Shown here in pieces: positions 31,122 to 42,597 of a DNA stretch of 64,000 nucleotides (positions are counted from its first letter, which is position 1; every line of letters starts with the position of its first letter). Below the pieces are notes generated by a model, which saw nothing but the letters and a program-made list of their open reading frames with translations, made no database searches and was not told where the DNA came from. This DNA comes from Escallonia rubra (lineage: Eukaryota > Streptophyta > Magnoliopsida > Escalloniales > Escalloniaceae). The stretch is from assembly GCA_033065855.1 (NCBI GenBank), contig JAVXUO010002717.1, positions 124,001 to 188,000 on the forward strand. Reading direction: 5' to 3'. The translations under genes and the position numbers were made by a program.

Positions 31122-31305
31122 TGGCTTTTTACCTCTTCTCCGCAAAAAATCTAGGGTTTGTGGAATTCAAGGGTTTTCTGAGGAGATGAATGAATGGCAG
31201 GGTTTATAGCTTTCTTATTCTGCAATTCCAACCCTGGAAAACACTTAGCAATTGCAGATTAATTTTAAAAGTAATGTAATTAGATTCAGAAAATACTGGC
31301 AAACA
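31122..31305. promoter_or_regulatory. Shared upstream region of CJD1 and tRNA-Arg
   Basis: Only 184 bp separate the CJD1 start codon (minus strand) from the 5' end of the tRNA (plus strand). On the CJD1 side the leader carries AAACCCTAG and a TATAAACC-type motif at about 31199-31206. On the tRNA side the sequence is AT-rich, as is usual upstream of plant tRNA genes. Confidence 0.55.
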
Positions 31306-31378
31306 GTTCGCGTGGCCTAATGGATAAGGCGCTCGCCTCCGGAGCGGGAGATTGTGGGTTCGAGTCCCATCGTGAACG
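31306..31378 (+). tRNA. trnR-CCG: tRNA-Arg (anticodon CCG)
   Basis: A 73-base cloverleaf without intron. The acceptor stem GTTCGCG pairs with CGTGAAC (one G-T), the anticodon stem CTCGC with GCGGG, and the T stem GTGGG with CCCAT. The anticodon loop CTCCGGA at 31337-31343 places CCG at 31339-31341, reading the arginine codon CGG. Internal promoter boxes are present: A box TGGCCTAATGG and B box GGTTCGAGTCC. A run of five T at 31382-31386 just downstream is a Pol III terminator. The encoded 3' end has no CCA, as in nuclear genes. All stems pair, so it looks functional. Confidence 0.95.
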
Positions 31379-31680
31379 CAGTTTTTCTTTATGCGCTCAA
31401 CTGCTCAAGCATCTGTTGGCTTTTTTACGAATTAAATATATCAAAATAAAATTTCTATGTTGCGGAATAAAGTTTTTTGATTTACTCCGTATCATCGTAT
31501 ATCTAAATCTTATACTTGGGTTTGGGTTAGGGGATGTTGTTATGGAGCAAGAGACGTTGTGCGGAAATAATTCTTATGTCATATTATTGTTTGGATTGAT
31601 ATATGTAAATCGATATGTTTTGTAGGTATGAAAAATAAGCACAAAATTTTGTATTTTGATGGGTATGTAATATTTTGTTA
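31379..31680. other. Spacer between tRNA and solo LTR
   Basis: Contains the Pol III terminator T-run and otherwise AT-rich DNA with no gene. It ends at the TGAAC target duplication of the solo LTR. Confidence 0.7.
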
Positions 31681-33105
31681 TGAACTGTAACATTTTGAAC
31701 TTAGAACGTTAACCTACCATATCACATCAAATCTGTCAAATCATGTTTAATAACACATACTTCAAAGCATTTAACTAAACATCAACGCAAATTCTTGAAA
31801 ATACAAGATTACGAAATTGTTTAACTTAAACTATTAAAGTTATGTTCTTTACAAACTCGAGTTCCTATAAAACAAGTTAATAGTACCGACACATGCAGCG
31901 GTTTTACTATTTGGGCTCTTCAGAATCTCACACAGACTCTAAACCTATTTTTAAGCATTGTGTAGCTTATTAAAACCTGCAGAAAGGAATCAAACGAAAG
32001 GTGAACTTTTGAGAGCTCAGTAAAATCGTTAAAGGAAAACGAAGGAATTACAAGCGACTCAAGAGTCCATCCGATTATAATTTTTCAAAATATTTCAAAC
32101 AATAAATAGTTTGATGATTTTCAAAACGATCATAATCAATCATAAATAGATACCAAAACAAACATTAACAATCACAACAGGTTCCAAAACGATCATGAAG
32201 ATCATTTTCAAAACCATCATTTTAAAATGCAATGATAAATTTCTGAAGGATTTCAAAATGAACACAGATACTTCAAAGGGCAATAGGAAAAGGGTTTCAT
32301 ACAATCAAAAACAGTTTGATCACAATATGAGGAAAAGTTTCAACCCAATCATCTTCAATTAGATAACAAGACATTCATTTGAACATCATTTTTCAAAATA
32401 ATCATTGTAAGATACAATGCAAGCAAGTTCAAAGGTATTGATCCTGGGCAGAGGCAATGCCATTCAGACGATGCCCAGAGTACACATGCATGATGTACAA
32501 TAACTAGTTCTTTCCATCGATCAAGGAAATAGTCTTGCATAATTACGCAGGTTCAAACCCCTTATTATGCCTCCCCACATAACAGATTTCCAGGTCAACA
32601 CAACAAACAACAATCATATAATCAACAAGAAATTCAATGATTGATATGCAATTAAAATGAGCATCAACATGAATTAACCATAATCAATTAAGGTTTCCAT
32701 AACATTTAAACATGATGATATCAGTTCATCATTCATGATTCGAGAATAGCCTCAAACAAATAGTAAGAACAAATACGAACAGTTATCGATTTTAGGCACA
32801 ACAATTCAGAAGAAAGAATGCAAACAGTTATCGAATTTGCTCAGCATGCAATAACATACGAGTATCAATAAGATTTCTAAATAACCGATTCAGGTTCAAT
32901 GTTGGGGGTTTATTGGCAATAACATGCTGATATCAATGCAAATCTCAGTGTTCAACAATAGCCATAAGCAAATCGAAAGAATACTTATAAACACAAGTTA
33001 TCGAAATTAGGGTTCGGACATAAGTTCTTATTCAGGGTTCAGATAGAAACCCTTACCTGAATCTGAATCTAAATTATCCAAATTGAAAAGTCTTTGGCTT
33101 AAACC

Positions 33106-34197
33106 TGATGCCAAAGAAAGTGGGTTCGTACCTACGTGGAGGTGCCACAAAGGCTGCAGTCCGAGTCAGCTTCCAAGTATGCAAAGTGAGAGACAATGAG
33201 GGCGGAGTAAGGGCAGAGAGTAAGGCTTCCCAGACAGGCTGTGAGGAGTGGCAGTGCTGCGAAGACAAGGCTGGGACGAACAGGGCCGACAGTCGACAGT
33301 CCAAGTCAAGGTCCGAGTCGGGGTCCAATGTTACGGTCCAAAGTTATGTCCAATTTGTGTTTCTCTCTCTAGAATTCAAGAGCTCTCAAATTCTAGAGTG
33401 AGAAAGTGATTTTGTGAGAAATGAGCAAAAGTCCTTGAATAAGTAATAATGTCCACTATTTATAGGAAACAGTGTGCATGTGTCATAAAAGGCCACATGT
33501 CGTCTCCTGGGAGTGACACGTCACCAGGGGCCCCCAAAATACCGGTTCTCCATTGGACTGTCGGTTCCCAAATTCGCGTTGCCTGCCCCACACAGCGTCG
33601 CGCTACCTATTTGAGAAGACTGAACACACCATGACAGCATGATCAGAGTAAGCCTGTTACCCCCAGCCACCGGTCCAAGCCCTTACTGAATCCCACAAGG
33701 TGAGTCAAGAGACGCGTAGATAACCTGACAGCGGTGAGGGTTGCCCATGTAGCCAACTGCCAGGCAGACTAGGCGCGATGCCATCCAAAGACATCTTCCC
33801 ATCCCGGAGTGACCTGGGGGTCATCGTCCTGGGGAGCCGACGATTACCTGTAACATGAGCGGACATGGTCGCAACTCAGTGCCTAGTGTCACGCAAGTCA
33901 CACCAGGCAGCGATAGCTTTGTGGTAACGAGCCTATCCCGCTGCGAAGGGTCCTCGTGCCAAAGCACTACGAGCGGAGCCCCCCGGAATGAAGACGACAA
34001 TAGCTTTATGGTAACGAGCCTATCCCGTGGCGACCATGGCTTTGTGGTAACGAGCCCATCCCACTGCGGAGGGTCCTCGTGCCGGAGCACTACGAGCGGA
34101 GCCCCCTGGAATGAAGACGGCGATAGCTTTATGGTAACGAACATATCTCGCTGCGAATGGTCGTCGTGCCGGAGCACTACAAACGGAGCCCCCGGAA
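33106..34197 (-). repeat. 3' LTR of the Tat element
   Basis: Starts TGATGCCAAAG on the plus strand and matches the 5' LTR up to about 34197, after which the two diverge. The minus-strand promoter TATAAATA is intact at 33457-33464. The part to its right (about 33910-34195) is built of tandem repeats that include GGTAACGAGCC and GGAGCACTAC motifs, forming the U3 region. The outermost ~90 bases of U3 present in the 5' LTR are not found here. Confidence 0.82.
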
Positions 34198-34207
34198 GCA
34201 TGTAATA

Positions 34208-34414
34208 TGATTGTGGTGCATGGGAGCGGTGCATACAGCACGAGACATTGATTGTGGCGCATGGGCGCAGTGCCTACAGCACGAGACATGCTTGTGGTGC
34301 ATGGGCGCGGTGCCTACAGCACGAGACATGATTTGTGGCGCATGGGCGCGATGCCCAAAGGCATGAGACATTGATTATGGCGCATGGGCGCGATGCCTAA
34401 AGGCATGAGACATT
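34208..34414. repeat. Tandem array A in Tat 3' region, about 41-bp unit
   Basis: About five head-to-tail copies, each containing GGTGCATGGGCGCGGTGCC and ending CACGAGACAT or CATGAGACAT. The units diverge progressively to the right. Tandem repeats upstream of the 3' LTR are common in Tat/Ogre elements. Confidence 0.85.
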
Positions 34415-34792
34415 GATTATGGCACATGGGTGCGGCGACGACCATCGCGAGACAATACCTAGTGCCGGGGCACGTATCATAGAAGTGGCACACGGGCGCG
34501 GCAACGAATGTCGCGGGGATGATACCTGATGCGGGGGGCACATGTCATGGAAGTGGCGCACGGGCGCGGCGACGAACGTCGGGCGACAATACTTGGTGCC
34601 GGGGGGGCACGTGTTATGGAAGTGGCACACAGGTGCGGCGACGAACGTCGTGAGACAATACATGGTGTCGGGGCACGTCTCATGAAAGTGGCGCACGGGC
34701 GCGACGACGAACGTCACGAAGACAATACTTGGTGCCGGGGCACGCATCATGAAAATGGCACACGGGCGTGGCGACGAACCATCGCGGAGACG
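34415..34792. repeat. Tandem array B in Tat 3' region, about 67-bp unit
   Basis: Five to six units sharing AAGTGGCGCACGGGCGCGGC, GACGAACGTCG and GACAATACTTGGTGCCGGGG. GC-rich, with the palindromic GACGAACGTC element in most units. It follows directly on array A; the two arrays share the CGGGCGCGG core, so may have a common origin. Confidence 0.85.
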
Positions 34793-37096
34793 GCGCACTG
34801 GTGCGCGTCGGTTGTTTTGAAGATGGGATGTGAGTTGAGTGTGCCTGTTATAACAAAATAATGAATGCAACATGTAGTAATGACAAAGTTGGGAATTATG
34901 GTATGCGGTCGTCGGCCACAGGTCATTCGGCGGTAGCGCGTGACTTTGGGCGACGAGCATCACGGGAGAGGTGCGCGGGAGACAGACGATGAAAGTCGCG
35001 GGCGACGGACGACTGACGTCGCGGGGTTTGATGTACAAACGTCCGTAAACATCACGGATGTGCAAAGACTCGAGAAAATAAGTGCGCGCAGGAGGGGAGG
35101 CCATAGGCCAAAAATGGGGGGAAGGCCAAAGCCCCTGGGAGGCCGAGGCCGAGGCCAACCCTAGGGGTGGCCAAGGCCAAATGGCCAACTCCTATGAGGG
35201 AGCCCAAGGCCACTCCCCCTTTTCGACGAACTTCAGGCACGCCAACGGTAGGTGTTTTGATTGGAAATGAAAAATTCGGAAGTTGCGTTATGACGAGCGT
35301 GTTGCCGTGAATCATACCCCCATGACGAACAAGGTGCCAAAGTCACATACGAAGCGTACGAAGCGAAAAAAGTGTGGAAAGGACTTTGCGTGAAAAGTGA
35401 GTAACCGGGGGGGGGGAAGGCCAATGGCCAACCCCCATGGGCTTGGGGGAGGCCGAGGCCAACCCCATGGGCTTGGCCAAGGCCTTTTCCCCTTGACCCC
35501 GTCGCCCCGGTCGCGCCGTCGATCGATGTTTTTGGTGAAAAGGTGCTGGGGTGTCTCGGCGTGACGATCATGCTACCGTGAGTGATGTCAACGTAGAATA
35601 ATTGGTGACTAAGTCACGCACAAAGTGCGCGAAGCAAAAAATACACTTGACTGTGGCATGCGCACTTTGACCGGTTCGAAGCGTCGAAGAATTGACCGTT
35701 GAATCTGTCGACGTGTTTGCGCAAAACGGGGCCCCTAGTGGGCCTTTGGGTTCGACCTAGATGGGTTGGGAACATAAGCCCCCTGCGTGTGGTGTGCGCG
35801 GTGGGCAACCCCAGCGGGTGCCGCAGGCATAAGCGTCGGTCTTCGAAAAAAGTGCCGGGGTCGAATCTTGAGGAACGGGCGCGATAGTAACGAAAGACGT
35901 GAGGGAGCGGAGGTTTCCTTTGAAATTTGTAAATTTTTTTATCTCGAAAAAAGGCGGTAGCGTGCACAGCGTAACGACGATATAGAGAAGAAAAAAAAAG
36001 GAGTGGTGAAAGAAGATGAAACATGCACTTCCGTTAGCGTTAGCGTGAAAAAAGAAATAACGCGAAAGAAGAATTTATCCGGAAATGGGTTTGCGCGAAA
36101 TTTGTAGTAACGGCTTAAAATTATGAACGTAAAAATAATGGTATTGTTTTGAAAAAAAAGGCGCAAAAGAAGGGAGTTAGCGCTAAAACATGGAGCGCTA
36201 AAAGAGTTGTTGGAGTTTTGAGGGGAAACTTTAAAATTTGAATGGTGTTAGAAAGTTTTTGGGGGGAAAGTTAGGTGAAGTCTTGAATTGGTCTTTCAAG
36301 ACTTGGGAGAGAGAGAGAGAGAGAGAGAAAGACTTAGCCAAAAAAAGAGAAGATAGGAAAGAAAGAAAGGAGAGGAAGAAGAAGAAAGAAGCTTGGAGCT
36401 TCACCCATGAGATTGAGGACATCACAAGAAGCAAAGAGGATGCAACAAGGTAATATAGAAGGAGTAAGTGGGGGAAGAGGTGGCCATGGGCTAACCACGA
36501 CGGCGGCCGAGGCACACCGCCGGGCCGAGGCTGACCGGCGTGGGAGAGGGGGCATGAGAGGGAGGCTTGGAGATGGGGGAAGGGATGTGTGAGGGGGCCG
36601 GGGGTTGACGACGGGGATCCCGGCGAGGCCAAGGCCGCCGGTTGGTTGGGGAAAGGGGTGTTGGGCGTGGGGCCGGAGGAGTTGAGGGAATGAAAGGAGT
36701 TGAGGGAGTGGGGGATGGGGCTAGTCAGAGGCCGACCCGGGTGGCCAAGGCCGAGGGTGGGCACGGCGCGGGAGGAAAAGGGAAAGGGGGAAGGGGAAGG
36801 GGAAAGGGAGAGGGGAGATGAAGGGAAGTAGGAGGGGAGAGGGAGAAAGGGAAAGAGGAAGGGAAAAAGGGAAAGGGAAAGAGAAAGAGAAAGAGGAAGG
36901 GAGAGAGGGAAGAAAGAAGGAAAGAGAGAGAAAGAAGGGCCGAGGCCGAGGCTGCTCGAGTCGAGGCCGACGGGGGTAAGGCCGAGGCCGACCGGGGGCA
37001 TGGCGCGCGCGGTGGTGTCTCATCCGGCGCAAGGGAGGATGTTGGAGAATTGCCAAAAAGACAAGGAAGAAGCAAAGTGCGCGACGTCGTGGTGGA
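34793..37096. other. Non-coding GC-rich part of Tat; upstream region of the opposite-strand gene
   Basis: Contains repeats of GGCCGAGGCC and CCAAGGCC (about 35090-35215, 35410-35500 and 36940-37000) and a long purine-only tract of GGGAAAGG units on the plus strand (about 36775-36935). It also has a (GA)n run near 36310. Long frames across the purine tract on the minus strand are low-complexity Ser/Leu/Pro products, not genes. It probably includes the promoter of the PMD gene that starts at 37097. Confidence 0.6.
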
Positions 37097-40000
37097 GTGA
37101 GCGGGCGATCAACGTCGTCGCGGGGCGACGTGTTTGGGGATGACGAGGCCGCGCCGGTCGAGATAGTGGGGGTGCCATTGAGCTTCAATGGTGGAGCAAT
37201 GAGCTTTGATCTAACGCTAAGTCAAAGAAATATATTGTTGACGGCGAGGAGGGCGGTGCCTAGATGCCCACCCAAGGAGCTTTGGAGAGAGCTAGGCCAG
37301 CGAGTGGCTGCGGATGTGTTTTTGGGTCCTTGGGGTGTGTCGTCGACAGCGGAGAGTCCGATGGTTCCTTCGCCATATGTCCGCGCGCCGAGTGGGGAGG
37401 TTGCCCCGGTGATGTCGCCGAGGTACCTGCTGGGTTTGTTGGTGGAACGACTAGATATACCGTGGTCGCATGTGATGTTCAAGGGACACAACACTATATT
37501 GGTGGGGTGGAACTTTTGGTGCACGTACATGCTAGAGCAGTCAGCTTGGGTGGAAAGGTTGGAGGCGTTGGGGTTGGTGGCTGCGATAGAGGCGACGTTC
37601 AAGGTAATTGATCCGGTGAGGGGCTTTAAGGGCTTGACGTTGTTGCTTTCTAGATGGAGTGCGCAGACGCTTACGTTCATTATGGTGTTTGGGGAGATTG
37701 GGCCGACGCTTCTCGACGTGATGATGTTGACGGGGTTGCCGATGCACGGGACAGAGAATACTTGTGAACTGAAGTTGACGGCGGCGGAACGGTTGACTGT
37801 GAAGAAACTGCAGGGGTTTGCCTCCGTAATAAAGAGCCATCGAAAGGGTACGTACAACGGGTGGCTAAAACACTTCTATGGTACGGCAACCGCGTTACCC
37901 AGGCAGAAGTCGTTGTCGGGGAGCAACTTTCGCATGGGTCCTTGCTATAAGGACGAAATATATGAGCTAGCGGGGTTCATTGCCATGTTCTTGTCGAGGT
38001 ACGCACTTCTATTGTCTTCACTTTAGTATTTCTTCTTGTTGTAGTTCAATTGTTCTTGTATGCGTAGAATGTCGAATCCTATACTTAGAAAAAAAAAATC
38101 ATGCTTCGGAAAGTTAGCGCAGTCATACTGCCATGCATCGCACTTTACGTTCTGAACAGGGTGGGGAGATCATAATAGATGTTGTATGCTCTTATACTTG
38201 TAGGTTTGTATTTGAGGGGACGCCGGAGGATGGCGTTTCCCCGAGGGTGTTCAAGTTGGCCGTCAGGATGGCTGGGGGTGGTCGCATCGGGCTGGTCCCC
38301 ATTTACTTAGGCATCTTGTACTCGCGTATGGATCAGTTTTCCAATGACGTGCATAGGTCATATGGACGATATCAGGTGGCGACGTATGTAAACTGGATGT
38401 TTTTACAGTGGTATCTATTCGAGATCTACATGGATTATCGGCCTGGGGGGGTTTCCCTTAGTACATCCGTCGCCGAGGAGGGTTACGGCGACTTGGCCGG
38501 GCAGGTCGCATGAGGTGTTGGTCTGGTACGCAGGTGGCCGAGTATATGCTTGGGGGGGCGGGAAGAAGCCTGGCTGTGATCTGGCAGACATATTTGACGA
38601 TCGAGATGAGTGCGTTCCCCGTCCGTATACAAGCATGCATAGTTCGTACTGTACTCCTCCATGGCTTGATCTGCAGGACACTATTGTGTGACTACACAGT
38701 CGAGATAAGCTGACGGACACGGCGGTGGCCTTGCTAGTGGCGTACTTTCCGGGGTGGCTTCCCGTATTGACTTATGACGGTGGGAAGCCGGCTATGACCA
38801 GGTATTACGTGGTGAGATACAGTCCCGACCGTTTATCCACGACTTTTGGTTATGATTTAGAGCCCCCATGTGACTATACTATGTCGTGGGATGTGAGGAC
38901 GGCCTTTGGGTATACGTCTTAGAGGGGGCACGAAAGTGGCCAGTACCGACAGAGGAGTGAAAGAGGCCCGGTACTTTGTCGACGGGAGTATTGACGGTCG
39001 AGTACGCGCAATGGTGGGAGCAGGTATCGGTGACATGGTCAGAGTGGTTGCCACAGGCGCCGCCCGACAGGCAGCAAGTCGACGTCTTTACCGGGGACAG
39101 AGGACTGGGATTGGTTACAGGGCAGGTCGCGAGGCAGTCTGGCATGTCGGTATTACTTACAGGTGTATCAGATGTACCGGCGTCAGCACGCGCGCCACGG
39201 GCTTCGGCAGCAGCAGGTGGGGCGAGGGTGTCGGGTGCCAGCAAGGGTCCCATTTAGTCATTGAGAGTGGGTATGATGGAGGGTGTATAGCGGACAGGCG
39301 CAGGTCCTTCGGCAGGTGGCGGACACAGGCCGAAGAGGCCGCGGGAGGTGTTGGAGGAGTGTGACTCTGAGGTTAGTGTTATGTTTTGCTTTCGTTGTAC
39401 AGTTTCCAATTATCATGTTAAGTGTGTTCTAAGGTTCTTTTTCTCTCTTTTTTTTTTACAGGAGCTCGATGATGATGATGAGGCCATTGACGTGGAGTCA
39501 GACGACACCGCAGAGTATGCCGAGGCTGTCACTGATGATATCGAGGGGATGGATGCTGAGGCAACTGATGAGGACGAGGAGACAGATGTAGATGCGGCCG
39601 ATGAGGTCGAGGAGATGGAGGCCGAGCCGGCCTATGAGGGGGAGCCAATGGATAGTGAGGCCTTTGAGGAGGCCGCGGCAGTGGAGGAGGCAGAAGCTTA
39701 CATTATGGAGCTGGTCAGTCGTCCGGAGCAGACATCAGCATATGTTGTGGAGTCGATCGAGCCAGTTAGTCATCTGAGTCTGTCGTCTGTCTTGGTCGAG
39801 GAGGTATTCGGTGACCCGATGGGTCACATGTTTGAGGGTGATGATTTGTGGGCCAGTAGAGAGTCGGATGCTCTGACGGGAGTGCATGACGGGTTGCCAG
39901 CTACACATGCGGTGGTTAGAGATCCGTTGCCGCAACATAAGGTATCTAGGCCATCTGTTGTGGAGCCTGTGGCGGATACATTGTCAGGGTCAGCCATAGA

Positions 40001-40550
40001 TGCGGGTGATGCTCTGTTGGCGATGCATGCTGCTACCGTTGGTGTGAGATCAGTGGATGGTAGGGCGACAGGAGCTGGTGTTGCCAGTGGCGGGTCTTCA
40101 GTCGGACAGGTGGATAGTACATCCTAGGAGGGCATCGGGTTGTCTGATTTAGTAGTCCATCGGTTGGAGATGATTAGGGCGAGACAGCCTCAGAAGTTTG
40201 TTGGTGCTATTACCATGCGGGGCGTATCATTGATCAAGGCAATGTATGCTGCATTTATGGATTGGCTGGTGACACTTGGTGCGGTGCCAGCCTCGACTTG
40301 GACTTCGGAGGTCATATTAGAGTTTATGTCAGAGCTCGAGCCTTTGGTATCGTTTGGCTTCCAGTTGGATTGGTTGGCCGACTATATCAGAGCGAAAGAG
40401 CAGAGTGTTGAGGCCGTGGCTGGACTGACCGTTGGAGGAGCGCAAGAGGTGGCGTGGCAGGGTTGGATACGATTGCTTGATGCAGCACTGAAAGATGCGA
40501 CCCGGGAGGTGGCCGAGATACGGGTCCGGCTTGTCGAGGCGGAGGCTTGA
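37097..40550 (+). pseudogene. Plant mobile domain (PMD) gene carried antisense in the Tat element
   Basis: Runs opposite to the retrotransposon genes. Exon 1 (37097 to about 37999, 301 codons) is fully open and has the PMD signature FGEIGPTLLDVMMLTGLPMH near residue 210. It ends at a GTACGC donor. Exon 2 (from about 38204, after a ..CTTGTAG acceptor) continues the domain (PIYLGILYSRMDQF, DVHRSYGRYQV). Around 38440-38930 the frame shifts more than once, once beside a run of seven G. The last exon (about 39462, after TTTTTTACAG) encodes a strongly acidic tail (ELDDDDEAIDVESDD and many Glu/Asp repeats). That exon is interrupted by one in-frame TAG at 40125, then runs open to a stop at 40548-40550. 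PMD proteins (MAIN/MAIL family) act in silencing and genome stability in plants, and PMDs are frequent cargo of transposons. This copy is decayed. Confidence 0.78.
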
Positions 40551-41151
40551 CAGACAGAGATAGAGAGCCAGCGGGGCGAGTGAAATGAGATATGGTCCGA
40601 CTTACAGACCCAGCGACGGACTTTGGAGGCGTATACTTCTGATTCTGTTGGTGCATTGCTTACTTCTTTACGTTAGATGTCGTGTACTTGTTCATTTTGT
40701 TAGTAGACATTGGTCCGTAATGGCCTGCAAACCTGTGACATGTATACATTTTGTTGATATTGATATGACAGTCATATGGTTATTTTGTACATGTGCTTGT
40801 TGTGATGTAATGCTTAGCTTTTGATATACTTGTGTGACTTGCATGTGGTGTCTTCATGCTGGTGTTCCCCCCTTTCCCGCCCGTAGCAGCCCACTTAGTG
40901 AATGATGGTGTAAATAAGAGATAGTGCATGACATACAATAGTTGAGGCGAATGATTGATCTTTGGATTGATAGTATTGATGCCAAAATGCCATTACATAA
41001 GTAAAGTAAAAAAAAACTTGTAATAATCAGCAAAAGTTACAAGTCATAAACATGTGTGCATGTACAAAAATGCTATTTGTGTAAGTGTTCTAAGCTTTGG
41101 GCGGGTAGGGCTGGGGGGGACAATCCGCAGCTGGTCATGCATAATTCTTCT
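40551..41151. other. Junction between opposite-strand PMD gene and integrase end
   Basis: The 3' ends of the antisense gene and the retrotransposon polyprotein converge here. AT-richer than both neighbours; no domain is seen. It probably holds the polyadenylation region of the PMD gene. Confidence 0.6.
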
Positions 41152-42570
41152 TCAGATAACGGCCATTGATAGGTGCTGAGATTTGTCCGTCTTCCATGTT
41201 GAGCAGGAGGTAATGCACTTGAAGCGGTCCTTCCTAATTCGGTGTGAACTCGGTGTGAACTTGGGGGCTGACATGTTGGCGCGTACATGTTTGGCGGCTT
41301 GGAGAACAAGGTCGCCATCGACGAATGTTTGTTGCTTCACAGTCTTTCCATATGCCTTGGTGAGTTGTTCGTGATACTTCTTCATTCGGCCTAAGGCATT
41401 GGCTCTCCTTTCATCAAGTCCTTCAAGGGCGGTCATTCTGGTTTCTTCCTCCCCAAAACCACTACTTAAGGAGAGTCTAGCTGATGCAACTGCGATCTCG
41501 GTTGGTACCACACACTCGTCTCCGTAGACGAGGGAAAATGGTGTGGCCTTCGTTGCTGTGTGCTTGGAGGTTCTGTAAGCCCAAAGTGCAAGGCTTAGCT
41601 TCTCGGACCATGAACCACTTGCATCATGGACCATTCATGACAATACCCGCAGTAGAGTCTTGTTAGAAGCTTCAGCTTGACCATTCCCATGTGGGTAGTA
41701 AGGGGTGGATGTAGCGTGGTTGATGTTGTATCCTTCCATGAAAGCTCAGACATCCCTGTTGATGAATGACGTGTCGTTGTCAGATATGATACACCGGGGG
41801 ATACCAAAGCGACAGACGATGTGATCACACAAGAAGTTGGCAATGACGCCTCCCGTGGCTCGTCGTAAAGGTATGGCTTCGACCCACTTTGTGAAACGTT
41901 CCGTTGCGACTATAATCCAAGTGTGACCCCGAGATGTTGGGTGGATGGGGCCTATGAGGTCGAGAGCCCAATAGTGAAATGGCCAAGGGGCCAAGATCAT
42001 GCGGAGGTTGGACGCCGATGTGTGCATTCTATCAGTGTGTCTCTGGCATGGTTGGCAGTGTCGGACATGAGAGATCGTGTAAGATTCCATAGTCGGCCAG
42101 TAGTACCCCAACCTTAGCAACTCTGCATACAGCTTCTGAGAGCCTTGATGCTCACCACAATCACCATTGTGTACTTCATTAATCACCTCGACTGCTTGGG
42201 CACCCTGCAAGCATCGCAGGGTGCGTCCCGAAAATCCCTTACGAAACAACTCGCCTTCCGTCACGAAATACTTGACCGACTTGCGTTTGATAGATCGTGT
42301 TGAGCCGCGGTCATGTGGTAAAACCCCGTGGGATAAGTACTGGATGAAAGGCTGGCGCCAGTCACCTTCGACGTCAATGACAAGAGCTTCTGCATTGTCC
42401 GGTGCGTACAAGTACTCAGGACAGTCCCTTTGTATATCTGAGGCATCCTTGGCCATGGATGGCCAATAGAGGCCCATACGCTGGAAGTGACGGTATAGAG
42501 AGGGACCGTCGAGGCCACAACACTTCTGATGGCCAAGTCTAAGCTTATGCTTCGTTTCTTCCAACGCCAA
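41152..42570 (-). pseudogene. Tat integrase region (broken)
   Basis: Integrase domain of the Tat polyprotein. It shows the zinc-binding HHCC region (HNGDCGEHQG, then HCQPCQRHTD) and the catalytic core (WALDLIGPIH with the first Asp, then IISDNDTSF with the second). The third acidic residue lies in a GQAEASNK motif. In-frame stops at 41746-41748 and 41635-41637 cut the core from the C-terminal part, which continues to 41152. It is in the same frame as the RNase H region upstream, separated by a stop at 42598-42600. Confidence 0.9.
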
Positions 42571-42597
42571 ACATCTAGCTAGAGTGCCCCCGGGGCA

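Noticed and set aside
31320..31625. 101-codon plus-strand frame
   Set aside because: It begins inside the tRNA-Arg gene and has no coding features.
33101..33105. Taking AAACC as a certain 5-bp Tat target duplication
   Set aside because: Accepted only provisionally: with the usual CA ending of the LTR the right copy is AACC preceded by the LTR's own A, so the duplication is four or five bases.
34208..34792. Regularly spaced repeats, considered as a CRISPR-like array
   Set aside because: Units are head-to-tail without unique spacers, in a plant retrotransposon; they are ordinary tandem repeats.
34397..35188. 263-codon minus-strand frame
   Set aside because: It runs through the 67-bp tandem array; the periodic His/Cys/Arg-rich product is a by-product of the repeat length being compatible with an open frame.
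36231..37001. Long minus-strand frame of 256 codons rich in Ser, Leu, Pro and Phe (and its overlapping frames)
   Set aside because: It is the complement of a purine-only GGGAAAGG tract; the low-complexity product has no domain and the strand opposes the PMD gene's upstream region.
37222..37857. 211-codon minus-strand frame opposite PMD exon 1
   Set aside because: It is the complement of the conserved PMD exon; the product shows no domain.
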